Assembly: GCF_013149275.1 (NCBI RefSeq)
Contig: NZ_JABGNA010000001.1
Span: 62,001-126,000, forward strand
DNA: 64,000 nt
DNA from: Mucilaginibacter sp. SG564
Lineage (GTDB): Bacteria > Bacteroidota > Bacteroidia > Sphingobacteriales > Sphingobacteriaceae
Direction of reading: 5' to 3'
The notes below the pieces were generated by a model. That model had not been told where the DNA came from, did no database searches, and saw only the letters and a program-made list of their open reading frames with translations. Below, piece by piece: positions 25,767 to 33,332 of the stretch. The translations under genes were made by a program, and so were the position numbers. Position 1 is the stretch's first letter. Each line of letters opens with the position of its first letter.

Positions 25767-27344
25767 TTGAAACGTTTACTATTCCTTATTTTATGCCTGC
25801 TCCCGGGCATTACCTTCGCACAAAAGCAACCCTCCAAACCCAACATCGTCGTCATTTTAGCCGATGACATGGGCTTTGCCGATCTGGGCTGTTTTGGCTC
25901 GGAGATTCATACGCCCAATATTGACAGACTGGCCCGCGAGGGTTTAAAAATGACCCAGTTTTATAATGCCGGCAGGTGCTGCCCATCGCGAACAGCCTTA
26001 TTAACCGGTTTATACCCGCATCAGGCCGGTGTGGGCGACATGGTGAAATATAAAGGTTCGCCAGCTTACCAGGGTTATCTGAATGATCATTGCGCTACCA
26101 TTGCCGAGTTATTAAAGAACCAAGCGGGCTATAATACCATTGTATCGGGCAAATGGCACGTAGGATTGCAGCCATCAGCATTAGCTTTTAACCGAGGGTT
26201 TGACAGATCATTCACTATGTTGAATAATGGCAGCAGTTATTTTAATTCGGCCCCGTTGTATAACGATGGCAGCAAGATCACCTTTATGCTAAACGATAAG
26301 GAGATTACGAGGAATGATACCTCCAAATACCTCACCCAGGCTATTACCGATTTCGCTAAACAGTCATTAGAGCAAATTAAAGAGGATAAGTCGCCGTTCT
26401 TTTTATATGTAGCCTACAACGCCCCGCATTGGCCCATCCAGGCGCTGCCTGAAGATATTGCCCGTTACAAAGGCAAATACCTGAAGGGTTGGGACAAGCT
26501 GCGCAAACAGCGCTACGGAAAACTGGTGGCCAGCGGTATCATCAAAAAATATTGGAAGCTATCTGATCGCGATAGCCGGGTGCCCGACTGGGATTCATTA
26601 TCGCCCGAAGAGAAAGAAAAATGGGATACCCGCATGGCTATCTATGCGGCCATGATCGATAGGATGGACGTCGGTGTGGGCGAGATCATGGCTAAGCTCA
26701 AACAGCTGGGGAAAGATAAAAACACCATCGTGCTCTTTGCATCAGACAATGGCGGCAGCGCCGATGAGGTGAAAAGTTTATCGACAGTAATACAAAAGAA
26801 CGGTACTCCCGGTTCGGTAAATTCTATTGATAGTTATGAAATTCCCTGGGCCAATGTGAGTAATACGCCGTTCAGGCTGTTTAAAAGAAATACGCACGAA
26901 GGCGGCATCGCCACTCCCTTTATCGCCTGGTTCCAGGGTGTTATCAAACCTGGCAGTACCAACACGCAGCCCGCACATTTTATCGATTTGATGCCTACCT
27001 GTCTTGATCTGGCGGGCGTTACCTATCCGCAGGAATTTAAAAACAGGCAGTTAACACCGCTGGAAGGATCCAGCCTGAAAAACGTACTGCTCAACAAACC
27101 CTGGAATGGCCACAACGCTATTTTCTGGGAACACGAAGGTAGCCGCGCCATCAGAAAAGGGAACTGGAAACTGGTTGCCGAAATTAACCAGCCTTGGGAA
27201 CTATACGACCTGGATGCCGATCGCTCCGAAACAAACAATCTTGCCGCCAAATATCCCGATAAAGTAAAAGCCATGGAAGCAGAATACCTGCAATGGGCGC
27301 GAAAAGTAGGGGTGGTTGACTGGAATAAGATCCAATCATTGTAG
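25767..27344 (+). CDS. Sulfatase (arylsulfatase-type), third copy
   Basis: This 525-residue exported sulfatase has its signal peptide (LLPGITFAQ) right at the TTG start at 25767; an in-frame stop just upstream excludes an earlier start. Key residues are VILADDMGFADLG (metal Asp pair), the activation motif CCPSR with C71 as formylglycine precursor followed by C72, a standard GKWHVG with Lys and His, YNAPHWP, SDNGGS, and HEGGIATPFI. The complete active site contrasts with the tandem pair upstream. It belongs to a different sulfatase branch from those two. Substrate unknown. Confidence 0.94.
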   Translation: MKRLLFLILCLLPGITFAQKQPSKPNIVVILADDMGFADLGCFGSEIHTPNIDRLAREGLKMTQFYNAGRCCPSRTALLTGLYPHQAGVGDMVKYKGSPAYQGYLNDHCATIAELLKNQAGYNTIVSGKWHVGLQPSALAFNRGFDRSFTMLNNGSSYFNSAPLYNDGSKITFMLNDKEITRNDTSKYLTQAITDFAKQSLEQIKEDKSPFFLYVAYNAPHWPIQALPEDIARYKGKYLKGWDKLRKQRYGKLVASGIIKKYWKLSDRDSRVPDWDSLSPEEKEKWDTRMAIYAAMIDRMDVGVGEIMAKLKQLGKDKNTIVLFASDNGGSADEVKSLSTVIQKNGTPGSVNSIDSYEIPWANVSNTPFRLFKRNTHEGGIATPFIAWFQGVIKPGSTNTQPAHFIDLMPTCLDLAGVTYPQEFKNRQLTPLEGSSLKNVLLNKPWNGHNAIFWEHEGSRAIRKGNWKLVAEINQPWELYDLDADRSETNNLAAKYPDKVKAMEAEYLQWARKVGVVDWNKIQSL

Positions 27345-27362
27345 AAATAAACTATCAACCCT

Positions 27363-27450
27363 GTCATCTCGAACGAGGTACGAGGAGAGATCTTATATAA
27401 GCGATAAGTCAATAGTACAAGATTTCTCCTCGTACCTCGTTCGAAATGAC
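27363..27450. repeat. GTCAT...ATGAC intergenic palindrome (best example)
   Basis: Arms of about 32 bp with only a couple of mismatches (GTCATCTCGAACGAGG ... CCTCGTTCGAAATGAC) surround an AT-rich loop. Same subfamily as 25656-25738. Confidence 0.88.
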
Positions 27451-27506
27451 AAGTTGTGTGATTTTATTTGAGATTCTCTTTTGTAACAAAATAATAACGG
27501 TTATCA

Positions 27507-27539
27507 GTTTGCAAACATAAGGTGTAACCGGTTACTTTG
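27507..27539 (+). promoter_or_regulatory. Promoter with two palindromes before the fourth sulfatase
   Basis: GTTTGCAAAC (27507-27516) and GTAACCGGTTAC (27524-27535) are perfect palindromes. TTG at 27509-27511 and TTACTTTG at 27532-27539, separated by 20 bases, form a -33/-7 pair with one mismatch to TAnnTTTG. The second palindrome overlaps the -7 element, which fits repressor control of the gene starting at 27568. Confidence 0.5.
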
Positions 27540-27567
27540 ATAAACATTAAACCAGTATAAATTTTTA

Positions 27568-28935
27568 ATGAAAAAATATTTTAATAGACTAACGCTATTG
27601 ATCCTGTTATTGGTTTCATTTGGAGCCAAAGCGCAGCAACGGCCAAATATCATTTTTGTACTGGCCGATGATATGGGTTATTCCGATCTGAGCTGTTATG
27701 GAAGCCCGGTTATCAAAACGCCGTTCCTGGATAAAATGGCCCAAAAAGGTGTTCGTGAAACCAACTATGTGGTATCCAGTCCAAGCTGTACGCCGTCAAG
27801 GGCATCGTTGTTAACAGGTCGTTATGCTTCGCGGATGAACCTCCCTTACCCCATACCTCCGGGGTCGGAATTAGGTTTGCCTGATCAGGAAGTGACCATT
27901 GCCGAAATGTTGAAGGCTGTGGGTTATAAAACCGCCATGATTGGTAAATGGCACCTGGGCGATCATAAACCCTATAACCATCCCATGGCACAAGGTTTCG
28001 ACTCCTATTACGGTATGTTGTACAGCCATGATTATAAGTATCCTTATGTTAAAACCGATACCACGCTTAAAATATTCAGGGGACATCAACCGGAGGTGAT
28101 CAAACCGGCAGATTCCTCCCTCATCGATCTTTATAAGAATGAGGCTATCCGGTACATCAAAGAACAAAAGAAAGGCAAACCGTTTTTCCTGTACCTGGCG
28201 CATAATGTACCGCATTTGCCGGTAGCCTTTGCTTCATCGCAAAAAAATAAAGGCCGCTCAGATGGCGGTCATCTGGGTGATGTGGTGGAGCAGCTTGATG
28301 CCAGCCTGGGCGAGGTTTGGGCGCAGTTGGAGAAACAGGGCCTTGCCGATAATACCATATTTATGTTTTCGAGCGATAACGGACCCTGGATCGAGTTTCC
28401 GTCGCGTATGTCGGGCGATGGGGCCACCAAACCCTGGGATGCCGGTACGGCAGGCGTTTTTCGTGGCAGCAAGGGGCAAAGTTATGAGGGCGGCGTACGC
28501 GAACCTTTTATCGTTTACTGGAAAGGGCATACTCCGGTTGGCGCATCCATTACCAGCATGGTGAGCAATCTGGATGTATTGCCAACGCTGGCACAATGGG
28601 TAAATGCGCCTTTGCCAAAAGGGAGGGTGCTCGATGGTCAATCTATCTCGGATGTATTGTTGGGCAAAGGCGGTCGCCATCCTAAACACCGGGAGATCTA
28701 TTATGTAAACAACGGTATTTGCGAAGCGGTACGCCAGGGCGATTGGAAATACCGGGAGGTAAAATCGGCCAATACCAATACGGGAATATCAAGTCAAGCA
28801 CAGGAATCCAAGATAGAATTGTTTAACTTGTCATATGATCCGAGCGAACGAACCAATGTTATCCAGGAATATCCCGAAAAAGCAAAGGAACTGAAAGCTT
28901 TGTTCGATAAGTTCCCCGGTAAAACTGAAAATTAA
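27568..28935 (+). CDS. Sulfatase, fourth copy
   Basis: This 455-residue exported sulfatase has a signal peptide ending near residue 22 (GAKAQQ). It has [12 protein letters not shown] (metal Asp pair), the activation motif CTPSR with C74, a standard GKWHLGD, NVPHLP, SSDNGP and [13 protein letters not shown]. The shape and length resemble N-acetylgalactosamine-6-sulfatase/arylsulfatase A-type members that act on sulfated sugars (family resemblance only). It has its own promoter-like region and is followed after 10 bases by a DUF2264 gene, so the two are likely a transcription unit. Confidence 0.94.
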   Translation: MKKYFNRLTLLILLLVSFGAKAQQRPNIIFVLADDMGYSDLSCYGSPVIKTPFLDKMAQKGVRETNYVVSSPSCTPSRASLLTGRYASRMNLPYPIPPGSELGLPDQEVTIAEMLKAVGYKTAMIGKWHLGDHKPYNHPMAQGFDSYYGMLYSHDYKYPYVKTDTTLKIFRGHQPEVIKPADSSLIDLYKNEAIRYIKEQKKGKPFFLYLAHNVPHLPVAFASSQKNKGRSDGGHLGDVVEQLDASLGEVWAQLEKQGLADNTIFMFSSDNGPWIEFPSRMSGDGATKPWDAGTAGVFRGSKGQSYEGGVREPFIVYWKGHTPVGASITSMVSNLDVLPTLAQWVNAPLPKGRVLDGQSISDVLLGKGGRHPKHREIYYVNNGICEAVRQGDWKYREVKSANTNTGISSQAQESKIELFNLSYDPSERTNVIQEYPEKAKELKALFDKFPGKTEN

Positions 28936-28945
28936 TTGCCTGTAA

Positions 28946-30163
28946 ATGCGTAAACTCTTCTGTTTAATATTATTCTTGCCTTTATCAGGCACGGTAATGG
29001 CGCAATCGCCAGCCAATAATGATGTTGGTCAAAAGGAACGGGAATACCTGATTAAATCACTGGTGAAAATAGCCGATCCGGTATTGATCACCCTGAGTAA
29101 AAATGAGCTCAAACAGAAAATGCCGGTGGAAGCCAAAACCGGTGATCGTAAAAATTATACCTATCTGGAAGCATTCGGTCGCTTACTGGCGGGCATGGCG
29201 CCTTGGTTGGAATTAGGCCCCGCGCAAACCCCGGAAGGCATACTACGCAAAAAGTATATCACCCTGGCGCGTTTGGCTCTTCATAACGCTACCGACCCCA
29301 ACAGTGCCGATTTTATGAACTTTAACAAAGGTGCTCAACCCGTGGTTGATGCCGCCTTTTTGGCCCAGGCTTTACTGCGTGCGCCGCATCAATTGTGGGA
29401 TCCGCTGGATGCCGCAACCAAAGCCAATATTATTACCGCGTTTAAATCGTCGCGGGTTATTACGCCGGGTTATAATAATTGGCTGCTGTTTAGCGCTACC
29501 ATTGAAGCCGCTTTACTGAAATTTGATAATTATGGAGACAGGATGCGGATGGATTACGCTATCAAACAGCATCAATTGTGGTACAAGGGTGATGGCCTGT
29601 ATGGCGATGGTGCCGATTTTCATTGGGATTATTACAACAGTTTTGTAATACAGCCCATGCTGCTGGAGGTTCTGCAAACACTTCAGGACGCCGGCGTTGA
29701 CCAAAAAACAACTTACGATACCGCGTTGAAACGTGCCCGAAGGTATGCGGCAATTCAGGAACGATTGATATCTCCCGAAGGTACCTATCCACCCATTGGC
29801 CGCTCGTTGGCTTATCGTTTTGGCGCTTTTCAATTGTTGTCAAAAATGGCTTTAATGCACGCTTTACCTGATGCTGTGAAACCGCAGCAGGTAAGGGCGG
29901 CTTTGTATACGCTGATCAAACGGCAACTGGAGGCCCCCGGGACTTTTGATGATAAGGGCTGGCTGCGGGTTGGTTTGTACGGACATCAGCCCGATATTGG
30001 CGAAGGGTACATATCGACGGGAAGCCTTTACCTTTGTTCCGAAGCTTTTCTGGTACTGGGTTTACCGCCATCTGATGAGTTTTGGCAAAAAGCCGATGAG
30101 GATTGGACCGCCAAAAAAGTGTGGAAAGGGGAGGATATCGAAACCGATCATGCTATTGATTGA
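28946..30163 (+). CDS. DUF2264 domain-containing exported protein
   Basis: This 405-residue protein has a signal peptide ending near residue 19 (TVMAQ). The body matches DUF2264: LEAFGRLLAGMAPWLELGP, a central YNNWLLFSATIEAALL, and GDGLYGDGADFHWDYYNSFVIQPML, typical of an alpha/alpha-barrel fold like that of unsaturated-uronide hydrolases and heparinases. DUF2264 genes often accompany glycan-degrading genes; no activity is firmly assigned. Adjacency to the fourth sulfatase suggests that the two act on the same sulfated carbohydrate (inference). Confidence 0.88.
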   Translation: MRKLFCLILFLPLSGTVMAQSPANNDVGQKEREYLIKSLVKIADPVLITLSKNELKQKMPVEAKTGDRKNYTYLEAFGRLLAGMAPWLELGPAQTPEGILRKKYITLARLALHNATDPNSADFMNFNKGAQPVVDAAFLAQALLRAPHQLWDPLDAATKANIITAFKSSRVITPGYNNWLLFSATIEAALLKFDNYGDRMRMDYAIKQHQLWYKGDGLYGDGADFHWDYYNSFVIQPMLLEVLQTLQDAGVDQKTTYDTALKRARRYAAIQERLISPEGTYPPIGRSLAYRFGAFQLLSKMALMHALPDAVKPQQVRAALYTLIKRQLEAPGTFDDKGWLRVGLYGHQPDIGEGYISTGSLYLCSEAFLVLGLPPSDEFWQKADEDWTAKKVWKGEDIETDHAID

Positions 30164-30183
30164 TTCCATAGCTAATTTACCAT

Positions 30184-30270
30184 TCTGGACTATTTTGTTT
30201 GTCATGTCTGGACTAGCTGAATAGTCCAATAATGTCTGAAATTAGATCATAATTAATCTAAGCAGACATG
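30184..30270. promoter_or_regulatory. Cluster of dyads before the AhpD-like gene
   Basis: TCTGGACTA occurs at 30184-30192 and 30207-30215, with the inverted TAGTCC at 30222-30227, giving GGACTATT/AATAGTCC and GGACTA/TAGTCC dyads. Further dyads are TTAGAT/ATCTAA (30242-30247, 30256-30261) and CATGTCTG/CAGACATG (30203-30210, 30263-30270), the last reaching the start codon. It looks like an operator region for an unidentified regulator. Confidence 0.5.
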
Positions 30271-30711
30271 AAACGCAGAATGAATATTAACGAGGCTGAG
30301 CCCCGTATTTACAAGGCCATGGCTGTGGCCGATAACTATCTGCCACAGTTTGACCTCGAGCGCCGCTTACAGGAACTGATCAGGATACGGGTATCCCAGA
30401 TCAACGGCTGTGGTTATTGTATCGACTATCATACCAAGGATGCCCTCGCCCTTGGCGAAACTACCCAACGACTTTTTGCACTGGCCGCCTGGTGGGAAAC
30501 TCCATTTTTTACCGAAGAAGAGCAAGCCATTCTACAATTGGCTACCGAAGTAACCCGTATTGCCGATCACGGTGTATCCGATCAAACTTATCAAAATGCA
30601 TTGCGATTGTTGGGTGAGAAAAAACTGGCTCAAGTGATTTTTGTAACCACAACCATCAACAGCTGGAACCGGATAGCTATTGCTATGCACCTGGTTGCAG
30701 GAGAGGACTAA
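30268..30711 (+). CDS. AhpD/carboxymuconolactone decarboxylase family protein
   Basis: This cytoplasmic 147-residue all-helical protein has the AhpD-type redox motif NGCGYCIDYHTKDAL, with C48, C51 and H55 forming the peroxidase-like centre. Proteins of this group reduce peroxides or act as thiol oxidoreductases, often under stress-responsive regulators. It is the first gene after the organosulfate island and is followed after 23 bases by a metallo-hydrolase-like gene. The dyad cluster covering its promoter suggests local regulation. The native reductant is unknown. Confidence 0.92.
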   Translation: MKRRMNINEAEPRIYKAMAVADNYLPQFDLERRLQELIRIRVSQINGCGYCIDYHTKDALALGETTQRLFALAAWWETPFFTEEEQAILQLATEVTRIADHGVSDQTYQNALRLLGEKKLAQVIFVTTTINSWNRIAIAMHLVAGED

Positions 30712-30734
30712 ATAATATAAAAGCATTAAAACTT

Positions 30735-31553
30735 ATGGAACCAATAAAAAACACTTGCTGCACCTGTGGTACACAATATAAAGCAGAACTATCATCGCCC
30801 GAATTTTGCCCGATATGTAATGACGACAGGCAATATCTGACCGAAAATGGCCAAACCTGGACTAATTCAAACGAAATAGCAGCTAATCACCGGGTATTGA
30901 TCAGTGAGCTTAGTCCCTCGCTTTTCTCTTTACAGGTAACGCCATTATTTGCGCTGGGGAACAGGGCTTTGTTAACACTTTCGCCAGGTGGCAATATTCT
31001 GTGGGACTGCATTCCGTTGCTTAACCAGGAGATCATTGATTTTATCAGGTCAAAAGGTGGTATAAAGGCCATAGCTTTTTCGCACCCTCACTTTTACAGC
31101 AATGTGAACGAATGGGCAGAGGTATTCGACTGCCCGGTTTATATCCATGCTGCTGATGACCAATGGATGTTTAACAAAGGTTCACACATCAGGTTTTGGC
31201 AGGGAACCGAACGGCAGCTATGGGATGGCATTTCTATCATCAATACCGGTGGGCATTTCCCTGGTAGCAGCGTGTTACGGGTACCCGGCCTATCAGCAGA
31301 AGGGACATTACTCACCGGCGATAGCATTTATGTAGCCAAAAGCAAAAAACATCTGGCTTTTATGTACAGCTATCCCAATGTTATTCCTTTACCAGAGAAT
31401 GAGTTGGCAAGGGTGATCAGGCGGGTTGAACAAATATCATTTGATAGTATTTATGGTGGTTTTGAATGGCAGAATCTAACGCAGGTAGCTAAAGAGATCT
31501 TCAGGTCGTCTGTAAAGCGATATGGTATAAGTATAGGAGAACCTGTATATTGA
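30735..31553 (+). CDS. Metallo-beta-lactamase-fold protein with N-terminal zinc ribbon
   Basis: This 272-residue protein starts with a short zinc-ribbon-like element (C8, C11, C25, C28 in CxxC...CPIC). The rest has the metallo-beta-lactamase layout: LFSLQVTPLFALGNRALLTLS, SHPHFYSNVNEW at the metal-motif position, NTGGHFPGSSVL and LTGDSIYV. The first metal motif is degenerate compared with HxHxDH (HPHFYS), so one metal site may be altered. It is probably cotranscribed with the AhpD-like gene. Function unknown; a hydrolase or a binding protein are both possible. Confidence 0.78.
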   Translation: MEPIKNTCCTCGTQYKAELSSPEFCPICNDDRQYLTENGQTWTNSNEIAANHRVLISELSPSLFSLQVTPLFALGNRALLTLSPGGNILWDCIPLLNQEIIDFIRSKGGIKAIAFSHPHFYSNVNEWAEVFDCPVYIHAADDQWMFNKGSHIRFWQGTERQLWDGISIINTGGHFPGSSVLRVPGLSAEGTLLTGDSIYVAKSKKHLAFMYSYPNVIPLPENELARVIRRVEQISFDSIYGGFEWQNLTQVAKEIFRSSVKRYGISIGEPVY

Positions 31554-31619
31554 TAAAAATGATAAGTGATTGTATCGAAATGTTTTAGTGTGCCGTAATG
31601 GCTATAAAACCTGTATTTT

Positions 31620-32093
31620 ATGAAATCACTTAAACCAAATTTTATCGGCGCGTTCCATGGCGTTTTGATTTGCACTATACTAATTATCGGAGCATGCAAA
31701 AAGGATAAGAAGTCGCCGGTGCCGGAGCCTGCTAAAACGCTTTTTGGAAGCTGGTCTGTCACGATACCCGATGCTAATTTTTCACGCAGTTTAAATTTTG
31801 GTAGTGATGGCACATTTAGCACAACATTGTCCTATTATGATAAAGGACAAATTTCTTATACGGTTTATACTGGGACTTATCTTACTAAAGGTGATAGTTT
31901 AAAGGTTACGATCAAAGAAATGACTCAACAAGATCCAAATAAGCCATCGGTTAAAACGGCAAGTAATATTAAACTTTATGATAATAGCACATTTAAGCTT
32001 GACGGAAACCTATTAACATTAAAATATATTACCTATCCTGCCGACTCACCGGTAGTAACCGAAACTAAGTTCTACCGGCAATTGCCAGATTGA
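31620..32093 (+). CDS. Lipocalin-like lipoprotein
   Basis: This 157-residue lipoprotein has lipobox IIGAC (Cys near residue 26) followed by KKDKK. The mature part reads LFGSWSVTIPD and then alternating beta strands with FGSDGTFSTT, the pattern of lipocalin-like domains common in Bacteroidota surface lipoproteins. It stands alone between the metallo-hydrolase gene and a bidirectional terminator. Ligand unknown. Confidence 0.75.
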   Translation: MKSLKPNFIGAFHGVLICTILIIGACKKDKKSPVPEPAKTLFGSWSVTIPDANFSRSLNFGSDGTFSTTLSYYDKGQISYTVYTGTYLTKGDSLKVTIKEMTQQDPNKPSVKTASNIKLYDNSTFKLDGNLLTLKYITYPADSPVVTETKFYRQLPD

Positions 32094-32112
32094 TAATATA
32101 CCATGTAGTACA

Positions 32113-32148
32113 CAAAAAAGGCCGATTCTATTGAATCGGCCTTTTTTG
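32113..32148. terminator. Bidirectional intrinsic terminator
   Basis: A perfect 16-bp stem (CAAAAAAGGCCGATTC and complement) has a 4-base loop and A/T runs on both flanks, so it can stop the lipoprotein transcript on the plus strand and the utilization locus transcript on the minus strand. Confidence 0.95.
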
Positions 32149-32153
32149 TGGTT

Positions 32154-33329
32154 TTAATTAAGCCAGATAAGCGGGTGCCTTACCGGTAAATTTCTGATGA
32201 TCTCTTCGTCCATGGGAGCATGATCCAGTTTTTTCCAGGTATTGAGCCAATTGGCATTACCATAGGCTGCGGCGCCGAATATCAGGGACGGTTGGGCTAC
32301 CGGCCAACTTTCCCAGTGCATTACATCATGCGCGTAGGGCCAGGTATTTTTATCCTTTAAAAAGGGATATAAAAACTCGATCCCTTTTTTGATAGTGCGA
32401 CCATCGGGTGTTTGATAGGTCCATAAGTTATCATTTTTATCGCTGAGTATCTGGCAAAGTGTGGTCATGGCATCCAGGTTAAATATAGAATAGCCATAAG
32501 GTTTGGTGCGTTTAAGCTCTAACGGGAAACTGCCATCTGGGGCTATCTGACTGGGTAGTAATACTTCTTTAAAACGGTTGCGGCAAAAATCCATCACCTC
32601 TTTATTACCCGTAAATTTGGCAAAGCAAGCGGTTTGCATAGCCCAGCAGGTACCATGATTGTTTTTGGCGTTCATTTCGTCTTTGCCATACTGGTGGGTA
32701 GTAAGCCAGGTAATATATTGGCTAAACCATCCTTTGATACCCGCCATTGTTTGCTGATCAATCAAAGGTGAGTTTTGCATCGCCTCCAAACCCTGAACCA
32801 CCTCCATTAATTGTATGGTATCAATAATGCCAATGCCCCGGCCGGTGGCTACACCTTTGATAGCTTGTGCATATTGCAGGTTGGGGTTCATCCTGGTTTC
32901 GGGGATGATGAACCAGGCTTTCAGGTGCCAGAGGGCTTGCTTAACGTACTTTTTGTCGCCTGTGATCTGATAAGCTGATGCCAGTGCCCCGATGATCCGG
33001 CTAAAGCGGATCATGGCCAGGCGGTGCGCTGTGAAATTCTGCGGATTGGTGAGCCCGTCCTTTTGAATATATGGCCCATTCGGATCCTGCGGATTGGGCC
33101 ACCAGTAATCGCCTTCGGAGTAAAAATCATGTTTGCCTCCCGAACTGCGCGGGCAGGTTTCGGCGGTAACCGTTACCGGGTTCTGTTTAAGCGCCCAGGC
33201 GGCTTCTTTCAATATATCGGCCTTTAAAGTAGCCGTTACCTGTTGTTTAACGGGCAGCACGGTGTCTGTTTGCCAGCTTAATAAGAGCAGGGGCAAACAA
33301 AGCAATAATATATAGCGTATTTTAAACAT
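32154..33329 (-). CDS. Alginate lyase family protein (PF05426), copy 1
   Basis: This exported polysaccharide lyase-type protein has 391 residues and an N-terminal signal segment ending near residue 20. It carries the blocks seen in alginate-lyase-fold proteins of Bacteroidota loci: KHDFYSEGDYWWPNP (67-80), RMNPNLQYAQ (147-156), GRGIGIIDT and NNHGTCW (223-229), the last including the Asn-His pair likely to be catalytic. The fold is an alpha/alpha barrel cleaving uronic-acid polymers by beta-elimination. It is the last gene of the minus-strand block; the paralog at 35809 shares these blocks. It may belong near PL38; the substrate is not set by sequence. Confidence 0.88.
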   Translation of the reverse strand: MFKIRYILLLCLPLLLLSWQTDTVLPVKQQVTATLKADILKEAAWALKQNPVTVTAETCPRSSGGKHDFYSEGDYWWPNPQDPNGPYIQKDGLTNPQNFTAHRLAMIRFSRIIGALASAYQITGDKKYVKQALWHLKAWFIIPETRMNPNLQYAQAIKGVATGRGIGIIDTIQLMEVVQGLEAMQNSPLIDQQTMAGIKGWFSQYITWLTTHQYGKDEMNAKNNHGTCWAMQTACFAKFTGNKEVMDFCRNRFKEVLLPSQIAPDGSFPLELKRTKPYGYSIFNLDAMTTLCQILSDKNDNLWTYQTPDGRTIKKGIEFLYPFLKDKNTWPYAHDVMHWESWPVAQPSLIFGAAAYGNANWLNTWKKLDHAPMDEEIIRNLPVRHPLIWLN

Positions 33330-33332
33330 AGC

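Noticed and set aside
28942..28955. A GCGTAAA match to the LacI-type operator
   Set aside because: It is the start of the DUF2264 coding sequence (ATG CGT AAA) and lacks the rest of the motif.
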